Source: DATLGB01 sp964242305
GTDB taxonomy: Bacteria > Actinomycetota > Thermoleophilia > Solirubrobacterales > Solirubrobacteraceae
NCBI GenBank assembly: GCA_964242305.1
Contig: CAXTBB010000026.1
Span: 1-64,000, forward strand
Reading direction: 5' to 3'
DNA: 64,000 bases
Part shown: positions 1 through 7,302 of the stretch, piece after piece
How the letters are laid out: the number at the start of each line of letters is the position of its first letter
Position numbering within the stretch: the first letter of the stretch is position 1
The notes under the pieces: generated by a model
Database searches by the model: none
Seen by the model: the letters and a program-made list of their open reading frames with translations, nothing else
What the model was told of the DNA's origin: nothing
Position numbers and translations under genes: made by a program

Positions 1-2
1 GT

Positions 3-206
3 CTGGATAGCGAGGGCATCGCCGCCAAGGAACTAGCCGCGCTGCTCGCAACGGATCGCGTCATCCCCATTGCCCACGGGATCACGTTCGACGACATTCG
101 CGAGGTCAGTCCCTTGCTCGGCTCGCGCTCCGGTCTGACCAGCGATGGCTCTCTGGACGCCATCGCACTCAAGCTGGCGGACGCCACCAAGTTGGTCTCC
201 GAGTAG
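3..206 (+). CDS. TIR-domain-like protein, C-terminal fragment (5' end outside window)
   Basis: An open frame enters from the left edge and stops at 204-206, giving the last 67 residues. The pattern resembles the end of bacterial TIR domains: a KELAALLA helix, a VIPIAHG strand, a DDIREVSPLLGSRSG segment and a final helix with LDAIALKLADA. TIR domains in bacteria usually hydrolyse NAD+ or act as signalling adaptors in anti-phage systems. The catalytic glutamate region and any sensor domain would lie upstream and are not visible. The assignment rests on a short piece, so it is moderate. Its place on a mobile element beside an OLD-type nuclease fits a defence role. Confidence 0.5.
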   Translation: MDSEGIAAKELAALLATDRVIPIAHGITFDDIREVSPLLGSRSGLTSDGSLDAIALKLADATKLVSE

Positions 207-259
207 GGGGGAACGCTCAAGCGCGAAGGTCGGTCCCTCGTGCTGCCGACGACTACCAG

Positions 260-758
260 CTACTCGTGGTCGTGAAGTAGCCCGGTCATCTTCGAACCCT
301 TCGCCGGTCCGGCCAGCACGTTCCACGCCTTCGTCGCGTTGTCCCGCATGACCAGGAACGCTGGGCCGCTCTGGGGCATCGGCCTGAACCCAAGGTCTGC
401 CTTCGGGGCCTTCGCCAGCTCGCCATGCAGCCTCGCTAGTTCCATCGTTGACTGAGACACCGTCTCGAAGTCGTCGTCGGTGAGGCGCGCAGCGAGCGCG
501 TCTCGGTACTCCGTCCAGCTCGCCATGGTCGTGTCGTAGTACACCCACCACTTCAAGTCCTTTTCCGCCGCCCGGAGATGCGAGGCCGCCATGGCAAGGT
601 CCGCACGCACGAGCCGAGCGCCGGTCTTCGCGCGGCGCTTCTCGACGGGACCGCGCCATGACGAAGTCCACGACGCCGCCGGCCGACGCACCGATGAACG
701 CGCCCACCGCAGTACCTCCTGCGGCTATCAGTGCGACCGTCTCGGAGTTGACCGCCAT
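260..758 (-). pseudogene. Frameshifted small membrane-anchored protein
   Basis: Two frames on the minus strand make sense only if joined. From an ATG at 758 one frame encodes a short N-terminal hydrophobic anchor (VALIAAGGTAVGAFIGASAG, then VVDFVMARSRR). Near 640-665 this frame becomes meaningless, while the neighbouring frame continues with a helical cytoplasmic region (EKRRAKTGARLVRADLAMAA, then SHLRAAEKDLKWWVYYDTTM) to the stop at 260. The product would be about 165 residues: one transmembrane segment and a soluble helical tail. I do not recognise a family function. Either the gene carries a real frameshift or there is a one-base sequencing error. Confidence 0.55.
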
Positions 759-940
759 GGTGTTCCGAGGGTACGCGCCGACCCGGTCGTGACCAACCCA
801 ATTCAGCGCCCGGCTTGTGGGACCTCTACCGCGTGTTCTCAGAGGCCGGCGGAAAGGTTCGAGATTCTTCCCCAGGAGCCCGAGGAGCGCCAGCGTGCCA
901 CGCCCGGCCCGCATCGCTGGGGTTGCCGTTCATGCAGGTT

Positions 941-966
941 GTACGTGAACGCTTGCGTTGACGTAC
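941..966. promoter_or_regulatory. 26-bp near-perfect palindrome before the serine recombinase
   Basis: GTACGTGAACG (941-951) and CGTTGACGTAC (956-966) are inverted repeats with 10 of 11 positions matched around a CTTG centre. Flanking GGTT (937-940) and AACC (969-972) extend the symmetry after a two-base slip. It lies about 50 bp before the ATG at 1015. It could be a repressor operator or a recombinase-binding (res-like) site. Confidence 0.5.
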
Positions 967-1014
967 ATAACCGACTAAGATGTGGCTCGCAGCGGTCGAT
1001 CTCTGGCCATCACC

Positions 1015-1806
1015 ATGAACCCACTACCCGTCCCTGATCCTCGCCGTGCCGTCGTGCTCCGGCGTGTCTCGTCAGCCGAGCAGGCGGACGCCTACGGACT
1101 GCCTGCGCAGCAGCGCGCCTGCCGGGCGTTCGCAGCCGCGCACGGCCTGGAGATCGTCGCCGACTACGCCGAGGACGCCCGCTCCACTGTCCTGATCTCC
1201 GAGCGTGAAGGTGGCGCGGCTGCCCTGAACACCATGCTGCGCCTGGGCGCGGGCGTGCTGCTGTTGGCGCGACGCGACCGCCTAGCCCGAGACACGTACG
1301 TCGCCGGGGACGCCAAGCGCGCCGTGGGGCTCATGGGTGGTCGCATCCTGTACGCCGAGGGTGGCAACGGCGACAGCGACAGCGACCTGTTCATGGACGA
1401 CATCGGGCACGCGGTCAGCGCCCACGAACGCCGCGTCATCGTCGCCCGGCTTGCGCGCGGGCGCGAGGAGAAAGCAGCCCGACATCCGCAGGCCCGAGCC
1501 CAGGGCGGCAAGGTGCCTCACGGCTACCGCAGAACCGCGACTGGGCTGGAGATCGACACGCAGGCCGCCGCCGAGGTCCGTCGGTGCTTCGATCTCGCAC
1601 GCGAAGGTAAGGCGCTACGCAAGGTCGCCGCGACACTGGCGACCGAGACGGGCCGATCATGGACGGCATCGACCATCGCCGGGATCATCGGGCGCGAGGT
1701 CTACAAGCAGCAGGAGCCGGGACGCATCGTTGACCCGCGCGTGTGGAACGCGACCCATGCGGCTCTTGCGGGCCGGCGACGGTCGCCCGGCGCTACGAGA
1801 GGTTGA
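1015..1806 (+). CDS. Serine recombinase (resolvase/invertase family), small
   Basis: The N-terminal catalytic domain is clear: VVLRRVSSAEQADAYGLPAQ carries the nucleophilic serine in the RVSS motif (about residue 19), and LLLARRDRLARD supplies the conserved arginines. A recombinase-type middle region follows (GGKVPHGYRRTATGLEIDTQ), then a helical DNA-binding part (KALRKVAATLATETGRSWTA, STIAGIIGREVYK). At about 263 residues it is much shorter than large serine integrases and lacks an obvious zinc ribbon or coiled coil, so it is either a compact recombinase or a truncated one. A GTG at 982 is an alternative in-frame start; neither start has a strong ribosome-binding site. Convergent with the membrane-protein gene at 1825-2424. 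Confidence 0.8.
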   Translation: MNPLPVPDPRRAVVLRRVSSAEQADAYGLPAQQRACRAFAAAHGLEIVADYAEDARSTVLISEREGGAAALNTMLRLGAGVLLLARRDRLARDTYVAGDAKRAVGLMGGRILYAEGGNGDSDSDLFMDDIGHAVSAHERRVIVARLARGREEKAARHPQARAQGGKVPHGYRRTATGLEIDTQAAAEVRRCFDLAREGKALRKVAATLATETGRSWTASTIAGIIGREVYKQQEPGRIVDPRVWNATHAALAGRRRSPGATRG

Positions 1807-1824
1807 TCGCCGCGACCGCAACGA

Positions 1825-2424
1825 TCAAGGTCGCCACTTGAGCTGATCGCGCGGGCGCAACGGTGGCAGCTCAAGAACAACGGTGATGAGCGCGAGGATC
1901 GAGGCAGCGGCTACCAGCGCCCCGGCCGAGATCAACCCGAACACCACCTGGTGGAAGTCTCCGGCCGTTCCGCACGCCTTCACTCCGGGGCAGGCGATGC
2001 CGCGCAGCGACTCCAACTCTCCGACGCCGACGTTGAACAGGTTGCCCAGCACGGCGATCACCCCGAAGATCTCCAACTCCGACCAGCGCGCAAGCTGCCG
2101 GAGGAACTGGCGCAGCTCCAGGACGAAGGCGACCAGCAGCGTGGGCAACGCCGCCGCCACAGCGAGATAGAAGTCCCGGCTAGGCACGTACTCCGGCAGC
2201 GTGTAGAAGGGGATGCCTCCCGACGAGGCAAAGAAGGACATGGTCAGCAGGAAGGCGCAGAACACGCCGGCGAGAGTGATCGGCCAAGACGGCTTGCGCG
2301 GCTTACCAGCATCCGTCGTCTGGACGGGGACGGGGACGGCCGGCGCGACCGGAGGCGGTGCCGTGGCTGCTCGGCGACGTGCGACCCAGGCACCGAGAAC
2401 CAAGCCTGCGACCAGTCGCCACAT
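1825..2424 (-). CDS. Hypothetical membrane protein, 199 aa
   Basis: An N-terminal hydrophobic segment (WRLVAGLVLGAWVA) is followed by an Ala/Pro linker (about residues 20-40), then three to four membrane segments: ITLAGVFCAFLLTMSFFASS, YLAVAAALPTLLVAFVLEL, LEIFGVIAVLGNLFNVGVG and a C-terminal LISAGALVAAASILALITVV. Two cysteines fall in a predicted loop (RGIACPGVKACG). I recognise no family. It is divergent from the OLD-type nuclease gene, separated by about 220 bp that must hold both promoters; that gap also has short tandem GACCCCAGC units (about 2490-2519). A membrane effector partnered with the neighbouring nuclease is possible but purely inferential. Confidence 0.65.
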   Translation of the reverse strand: MWRLVAGLVLGAWVARRRAATAPPPVAPAVPVPVQTTDAGKPRKPSWPITLAGVFCAFLLTMSFFASSGGIPFYTLPEYVPSRDFYLAVAAALPTLLVAFVLELRQFLRQLARWSELEIFGVIAVLGNLFNVGVGELESLRGIACPGVKACGTAGDFHQVVFGLISAGALVAAASILALITVVLELPPLRPRDQLKWRP

Positions 2425-2647
2425 GACCAGTCAGCCTGCTCCTCGCGTCGGACAGACGTTCTTCGGCCACCGGCCGCCCTGCGTTGATCGCGACCCCAGC
2501 GACCCCAGCAGCCCCAGCGGTGCAGGGGCGGCGGGGAGCAGAGGCGGGGCTGGGGTGCTTTGGGTGGCTGGTTTTGCGTGGGGGCGCATGGTGGAAGTCC
2601 GAGGTTCCGGCGCTGTCGCGAGCCCATTCGTGGCAGCATTCGCGCTT

Positions 2648-4612
2648 GTGCGCCTCACGTCCTTACAAATTGCGGGGTTCAAGCGGTTCGGAGAGACGGC
2701 GACACTTCGCGTCCGCAGTCGAAGTCTCGCGCTTCTCGGTCCTAATGAGTCCGGCAAGACCACGGTGCTCGAAGCACTTGAGCATTTGGGTAGAGACGGG
2801 TTCCCCGCAGCCACACAATTCACGGACCGTCAGAGACGAAACGGCAGTGACGTCGTCTTGTCCGGGCGCTTCACGTTGGAGACAGAAGACGTTCGGGCCG
2901 TTCGCGACTTGTTAGACGGACGGCCAGTTAGCGGGTTGATCGACTTTGATGAGCCATTCACGATCACTAAGCAAGCGAATGGGAAGCGCTACTTCCGGTG
3001 GAAGGTGGCAGCGGAACGCGATATCTCTGGGCGTCAGCAATTCGTCACCGACGTTCAGGAAGAACTCGGACGCGACCTCGCATCACTTCCGCTAGCTGCT
3101 TACGACAAAGCTCAGTTGGCGGGTGTGAGAGACGTTTTACAGCTAATACCCACTGGGCTGAAAGGCGTTGAGCGTGAGCAGCTAGAGACCGAGGAACTCG
3201 CTGTCTTACGGAACGCTCAGGGCACCCTGGAGAGCTGGGCGACGCAACTCGGCCAGCCTGACGCGTTCCTGAATGATTGGCGAGACCGCATCTCGAGGTT
3301 GATTGACGAGGAGAGTGAAGCAGCCCCTCGTATAGCTGCGGGTCGGCTTCTGTTCACTCGCCTGCCCCGGTTTCTCCGATTCGACGACGACGCGCGGCGC
3401 CTACCAACATTCACTGAGTTCACAGCAAAACCATCTGGTGGCTTGACCAACCTCTTAGCAGCGGCGCAATCTAGTTTTCAAGACCTCGCCACCTTGGCGG
3501 GCCAACAAAGTGGCCGTGAAGCCTTAGCAGAGGAAGAACGACGCATCAATCTCCTGCTCGAGAGATTGTTTCGCTCCTGGAGCCAACGGGATGTAACCGC
3601 AGCCGTAAAGATCGACACCACCGGTGTAGAAGTAGTCGGGCGGGATCGTAGTGCTCCGCTTATTGATAGCCCGATGGGTCAGCGGAGCGCCGGCATGCAG
3701 ATGTTCGCTGCTCTACTGGCCTTCTTGCATACGGAAGAAGCTGAAAGCGACAGCCGGGCTGTAGTTCTGATCGATGAAGCGGAGATGCACCTTCACTACG
3801 ACGCTCAAGCCGATCTCGTACGGGTGTTCGACCGCCAAGATGTCGCCCAGGTGGTGATCTATACGACTCACTCCATCGGCTGTCTACCTGAGGATCTCGG
3901 CCTCGGAATCGTTGTCGTCGAAGAAACCGACGACGAGCGAAGCCGGCTCTCCCAAAGCTTCTGGACGCAGGGCCCGGGTCTGACACCGATTATGGCAGCC
4001 CTAGGTGCTACAGCTCTGGCATTTACACCCGCGCGCCGGGTCGTCATAGGTGAAGGGGCCCACGAAGCCATTCTTCTTCCTACGTTGCTCCGAGAGTCGC
4101 GGGAACATGACCAGATCACTGAGCCATTGGGTTTTCAGGTTGTAGGCGGTTTAAGCGAGATTTCGGCGCGGACCGCCCACGCTCTCGAAGAAGAAGCCGG
4201 AACCGTCGTCTACCTGGTCGACAATGACGGAGGCGGGTCTGCGGTGCGCGCCATCCTCCCCGATACCGCCCGCGACGCGGGTCGTGTTCTTGTGCTTGGG
4301 GACGGAACGGACGTGGTCAGTATTGAGGATCTCGTGTCCGCCACTGTATTTGTGGCCGCTATCGACGCTGTACTGGCCGGAGATCGCTGCGAGCCGTTGC
4401 AGATCGCTGAAGCTGATGTCCCGCAGACAGGGCGTGCCAAGTGGGCGCTGGCGCACCTTGTCGAAGGTGGTAGCCCGGAGGCGCGAACTCGCCTGGCGCA
4501 GGCAGCCGTCACGATCGGCTCGGATCGGAGACTCCTGGAGCCCAGCCGCGCCGAGAGCGTCCGAAGTCTTCTAAGCCTAATCCGGGCAACATTCCCAACG
4601 GGTGGATCGTGA
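2648..4612 (+). CDS. OLD-family ATP-dependent nuclease (ABC ATPase + TOPRIM)
   Basis: About 654 residues from a GTG start (VRLTSLQIAGFKRFG), the usual beginning of SMC/RecF-like ATPases. Walker A is LLGPNESGKTT (about residues 29-39). The ABC-type region returns near residues 335-415 with a signature-like GQRSAGMQMFAALL, Walker B VVLIDEAEMHLHYD and the switch histidine in IYTTHSIGCLPED. From about residue 460 a TOPRIM-like nuclease module follows: VVIGEGAHEAILLPTLLRE supplies the acidic first motif and VVYLVDNDGGGS the DxD motif. OLD-family nucleases act in phage defence, alone or with partners (GajA of Gabija, AriA of PARIS). No UvrD-type helicase adjoins, so it looks like a class 1 solitary OLD. 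Base composition is clearly less G+C-rich than in neighbours, a sign of transfer. Confidence 0.82.
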   Translation: MRLTSLQIAGFKRFGETATLRVRSRSLALLGPNESGKTTVLEALEHLGRDGFPAATQFTDRQRRNGSDVVLSGRFTLETEDVRAVRDLLDGRPVSGLIDFDEPFTITKQANGKRYFRWKVAAERDISGRQQFVTDVQEELGRDLASLPLAAYDKAQLAGVRDVLQLIPTGLKGVEREQLETEELAVLRNAQGTLESWATQLGQPDAFLNDWRDRISRLIDEESEAAPRIAAGRLLFTRLPRFLRFDDDARRLPTFTEFTAKPSGGLTNLLAAAQSSFQDLATLAGQQSGREALAEEERRINLLLERLFRSWSQRDVTAAVKIDTTGVEVVGRDRSAPLIDSPMGQRSAGMQMFAALLAFLHTEEAESDSRAVVLIDEAEMHLHYDAQADLVRVFDRQDVAQVVIYTTHSIGCLPEDLGLGIVVVEETDDERSRLSQSFWTQGPGLTPIMAALGATALAFTPARRVVIGEGAHEAILLPTLLRESREHDQITEPLGFQVVGGLSEISARTAHALEEEAGTVVYLVDNDGGGSAVRAILPDTARDAGRVLVLGDGTDVVSIEDLVSATVFVAAIDAVLAGDRCEPLQIAEADVPQTGRAKWALAHLVEGGSPEARTRLAQAAVTIGSDRRLLEPSRAESVRSLLSLIRATFPTGGS

Positions 4613-4675
4613 GCAGTCCACGGGCGGATTCCAAGTTCAGCGTCAAAACCTGAGCTACCGCTTCTCTCTCGTCGT

Positions 4676-4887
4676 CTCGGCCGACTCGGCCCCTAAAGGG
4701 CCGAGAGGCGGGCCGAGTAGACAGACGAGTCCACTCGGCCGTACTCGGCCGGGGCCCGGCCGAATAAGAAACCCAGTTTCCTAGCCAAAATGAGCGGTTA
4801 CTCGGCCGACTCGGCCGAAGCCCCGCCGAGTAACCCCAGCAGCCCACTCGGCCGACTCGGCCGACTGCCGGCCGAGTAGTCGGCCGA
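4676..4887. repeat. Iterated ACTCGGCCG repeat array
   Basis: The gap between two convergent genes is packed with copies of CTCGGCCGA/ACTCGGCCG in both orientations, for example at 4676-4690, 4733-4750, 4799-4817 and 4845-4887, including tandem head-to-tail pairs such as ACTCGGCCGACTCGGCCGA. The core TCGGCCGA is itself palindromic. Several copies form hairpins, for example TTACTCGG (4798-4805) with CCGAGTAA (4826-4833). The array starts right after the stop of the RepA-like gene. It could be iterons of a replication origin, stacked terminators, or the collapsed low-complexity tail of the ATPase gene. Confidence 0.7.
4685..4705 (+). terminator. Hairpin after the OLD-type gene
   Basis: CTCGGCCC (4685-4692) pairs perfectly with GGGCCGAG (4698-4705) around a CTAAA loop, about 75 bp after the nuclease stop codon. 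There is no U-tract, so termination is inferred from position and stem strength. Confidence 0.4.
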
Positions 4888-5730
4888 CTACTCGGCGACC
4901 TCGTAGCGCGCCCAGCGCTTGCCCTTGACCGCCCGGACGTGGCCGGACGCCACGAGACGGTCGAGGCCCTCGCGCACCTTGTGATCGTTGCCGGGGACCT
5001 TGTCCCCTATGACCGCCTTCGTCTGGGGCTCCGTCGCCTCGCGCAGGAACGCGAGGATCTCGCGGTCGACCTTGAACGCCGACGCCTCCCCCTTCTGAAC
5101 CCGCCGGACGTTGATGCGCTCGTGGCCGTCGCCGCCGAGGGCGTAGCGCACCTGGTCGTCCAGGCCACCACGGCGCGCCTTGGCGTTGGTCAGGACGACC
5201 TCTCCGGCGGTCGCCTCATCGAAGCGCTGCGCGACCGAGACGTCCCACTGTGCGTACGCGGCGTCGAACTTCTCGTGGGAGCCGGACGCATGGGTCGTCG
5301 TGCCGGTGCCCGCCTTGGCGAGGTGGTCGATGAGCAGCACCGGGCAGTCATGCTCGATGCCGAACGTGTTGAGGTCGCTGGCCAGCGTGCCGTGCCCAGC
5401 CCAGTCGGTGCCCGACAGGCCGGCCGCAGCAGCCGCCTTGGCGAAGCTGTCTACGAGGGCGAACATCTCGCGGCCCTGCGGTGCAAGCCGCCGCAGCCGG
5501 TCAAGCGTGATCGCACCGGGGCTCTCCGGGAGCCCCAGCGACCCACGCAGCTCCTCCATGCCCGCTCCGAGCTGGAGGTACTTGCGCACCACGTCGGCCT
5601 GGCCCTGCTCCCAGTCGAGATGCACGACGAAGCGCCCGTCGCGGATGGCGTCGAGGGCGACGGCCTGGCCGATGGTGCTCTTGCCAGTGTCGCCGTGCCC
5701 GACGAACGTCGTCAGGCCCGAGGAATACAA
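4888..5730 (-). pseudogene. RepA-like AAA (RecA-fold) ATPase, probably 5'-truncated
   Basis: The reading frame encodes a RecA-fold ATPase of the RepA/AAA_25 group found in plasmids and integrative elements: Walker A VGHGDTGKST only about 12 residues from the start, Walker B-like FALVDSF and a second CPVLLIDHLAKAG with a following THASGSHEKFD sensor region. The C-terminal part ends in a winged-helix-like segment (VIGDKVPGNDHKVREGLDRL, then VASGHVRAVKGKRWARYEVA). Such proteins normally have an N-terminal domain before Walker A. Here the only start is TTG at 5730, a stop lies 13 codons further upstream in frame, and the integrase gene begins 60 bp away. The 5' part appears lost in a rearrangement; a short functional ATPase from TTG is the alternative. 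Confidence 0.6.
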
Positions 5731-5791
5731 AGCGTGCGCGCCCCAAGCAGAGCACCGGCAGCACGTTCAAGGATTTGGTGAAGAAGGCCAG

Positions 5792-6982
5792 ATGAGCGTC
5801 ACAGCGATCAAGAAGGGCCGCAAGGTCACCGGCTACAAGGTCCGCTTCCGCGACTACAGCGGCAACGAGAAGTCCGAGACGTACGACCTCAAGGCCGACG
5901 CTGACTCGCGCGACGCCGAGATCAGGCGGGCCAAGCAGCGCAAGGAGCCGATCCCGGCACGGGGGAGAGGCGGGAGTGGTCAGACCTTCGAGGCGTTTGC
6001 CCGAGACGAATGGTGGCCGCAGGACGTCGTGGGGCGCAGCCTCTCGCCCAAGACGCAGGCGTGGTACGCGGACATGCTCGACGGCTATCTGATCCCGCGT
6101 GTCGGCTCGGACGCGCTGGCTTACATCGACGTGGACCGGGTGCTGACCTTGCGCGCCGAGATCGTCCGCGACGTGCCGGGCTACAGCGCCGCCCGTGCAC
6201 TCAAGCTGTTCCGCCAAATTCTCGACTTCGCCGTGATGAAGGGCAAGCTGCCGTTCAACCCGGCAGCGATCCTGAGCGGAAAGAGGGCTCTGCCGTCTCA
6301 GAAGCGCCAGTCCGACGTGCGCCCGATCCCGCCCGAGGTCACTGAGAAGTTGCGCGCCGCGATCTTGCGGTCGCGGTCGCCGCACCGGCAGCGGGACGCG
6401 ATGCTTGTGTCGCTGCTGGCTTACGCCGGCCTGCGACCCGAGGAGGCGCTGGCTCTGACGTGGGACAACGTGAAGCCGACCACGCTGCGCGTCGAACATG
6501 CCAACGCCGACGGTCAGATCACGAAGACCAAGACCGACCAGCGCCGGACCGTCAAGGCGCTGATCCCTGCGCTTGTGGACGACCTCGCAGGGTGGCGCAG
6601 GACCAGCGACCGGACCAAGCCGTCCGACCTCGTCATCGGGCAGCCGGACGGCTCGCCGTGGACCAAGACCGACTACGGCAACTTCCGAGCACGCGTGTTC
6701 AAGAAGCATCTGCCTGCCGAGGCGCATGTCGGGGCGCGCGTCTACGACCTGCGGCACGGCTACGGGTCGCTGCTTATCCGTCAAGGCATCGATGTGGCGC
6801 AGGTGGCCAAGCAGATGGGGAACTCGCCGCGCACGATGACGGAGCACTACACGCACGTCTTCGATGACTACCACGGCAAGCCCAATGCGATGGCCGATGT
6901 GGTGGCCGCCGCGCGAGGACACTTTGAGGACACATCTTCGACGGACATAGAGGGTCGTGCAGGGATGCCCAAGGCGGCGTGA
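5792..6982 (+). CDS. int: Tyrosine recombinase / integrase
   Basis: 396 residues from an ATG preceded by AAGAAGG. An arm-type N-terminal domain (KVTGYKVRFRDYSGNEKSET) is followed by a SAM-like core-binding domain (about residues 65-165, starting TFEAFARDEWWPQDVVGRSL) and the catalytic domain. Catalytic residues seen: Arg215 in LAYAGLRPEEALAL, Arg321 and His322 in YDLRHGYGSLL (Tyr occupies the first box-II histidine position, a common variant) and Tyr353 in MTEHYTHVFDD. The enzyme catalyses site-specific integration and excision. It lies 75 bp from a tRNA-Val 3' fragment, its probable attachment site, at the right end of the element. The end is slightly extended with a polar tail. Confidence 0.92.
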   Translation: MSVTAIKKGRKVTGYKVRFRDYSGNEKSETYDLKADADSRDAEIRRAKQRKEPIPARGRGGSGQTFEAFARDEWWPQDVVGRSLSPKTQAWYADMLDGYLIPRVGSDALAYIDVDRVLTLRAEIVRDVPGYSAARALKLFRQILDFAVMKGKLPFNPAAILSGKRALPSQKRQSDVRPIPPEVTEKLRAAILRSRSPHRQRDAMLVSLLAYAGLRPEEALALTWDNVKPTTLRVEHANADGQITKTKTDQRRTVKALIPALVDDLAGWRRTSDRTKPSDLVIGQPDGSPWTKTDYGNFRARVFKKHLPAEAHVGARVYDLRHGYGSLLIRQGIDVAQVAKQMGNSPRTMTEHYTHVFDDYHGKPNAMADVVAAARGHFEDTSSTDIEGRAGMPKAA

Positions 6983-7049
6983 AGCGCCGGAATCGCCCTC
7001 CTGGAGCCAAACTCGGCCCAGAGCATGTCCCTTACGCGTCCCTCCCAAA

Positions 7050-7096
7050 TCTGCTCGACAAGCAGGAGGTCACTGGTTCGAGCCCAGTACCGACCA
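7050..7096 (+). other. attR: 3' half of tRNA-Val(GAC)
   Basis: The segment folds as the 3' half of a tRNA: anticodon stem-loop with GAC at 7057-7059 and stem arms 7050-7054/7062-7066, variable AGGTC, T-arm ACTGG-TTCGAGC-CCAGT (7072-7088), acceptor strand ACCGACC (7089-7095) and discriminator A at 7096. No D-arm or 5' acceptor strand (expected GGTCGGT) precedes it. The base before the anticodon is C instead of the invariant U33. This fits a tyrosine-integrase crossover in the anticodon loop, with element DNA on the left and the chromosomal tRNA end on the right. Confidence 0.75.
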
Positions 7097-7103
7097 TTTC
7101 GAA

Positions 7104-7123
7104 AGCCCCGCTCAGGCGGGGTT
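7104..7123 (+). terminator. Rho-independent terminator of the tRNA-Val gene
   Basis: CCCCGC (7106-7111) pairs with GCGGGG (7116-7121) around TCAG, with two more weak pairs at the base, eight bases after the tRNA fragment. It is the kind of hairpin that follows tRNA genes and supports reading 7050-7096 as the end of a former tRNA gene. Confidence 0.6.
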
Positions 7124-7302
7124 CTCGCGTTCTTGGCCCACCAAATTTGCCGACCAATCGGGGGGCTGGCAGGATCGGGGTGTCGGATGCACCGAGTGGG
7201 AGGTGCTTGCCGGCTAGACGGCGCCGGCGGTGAGGACCGTCTTGGTCATCTTCGGTTTCGACTGGCCTGCCGCGACGGCGTTGACGAAGATGTTGGCGAG
7301 GG

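Larger units (their letters stand above)
1..7096. mobile_element. Right end of an integrated mobile element
   Basis: The stretch from the left edge to the tRNA-Val fragment holds a serine recombinase, a tyrosine integrase, a RepA-like ATPase, defence-type genes (TIR tail, OLD-family nuclease) and an iterated repeat. The integrase sits at the right end reading toward a partial tRNA-Val(GAC), the usual arrangement for a tyrosine-recombinase element inserted in a tRNA gene. The left end and the reconstituted tRNA must lie outside the window. No capsid, tail, relaxase or transfer gene is visible, so whether it is a prophage remnant, a satellite or an integrative plasmid cannot be decided. Confidence 0.7.

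Noticed and set aside
2213..2647. N-terminal extension of the OLD-type protein to 2213
   Set aside because: The extension is Pro/Ala/Gly-rich, overlaps the divergent membrane protein gene and precedes the natural start VRLTSLQIAGFK.
4676..4887. CRISPR array in the ACTCGGCCG repeats
   Set aside because: Units are only about 9 bp, occur in both orientations and have no regular spacers; no cas gene is present.
5501..7048. 515-codon minus-strand frame opposite the integrase
   Set aside because: Antisense of a clear tyrosine recombinase; repetitive Arg/His/Val composition and no start signal.
7020..7096. Complete tRNA-Val gene
   Set aside because: No D-arm and no 5' acceptor strand matching ACCGACC; base 33 is not U. 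Only the 3' half is present.
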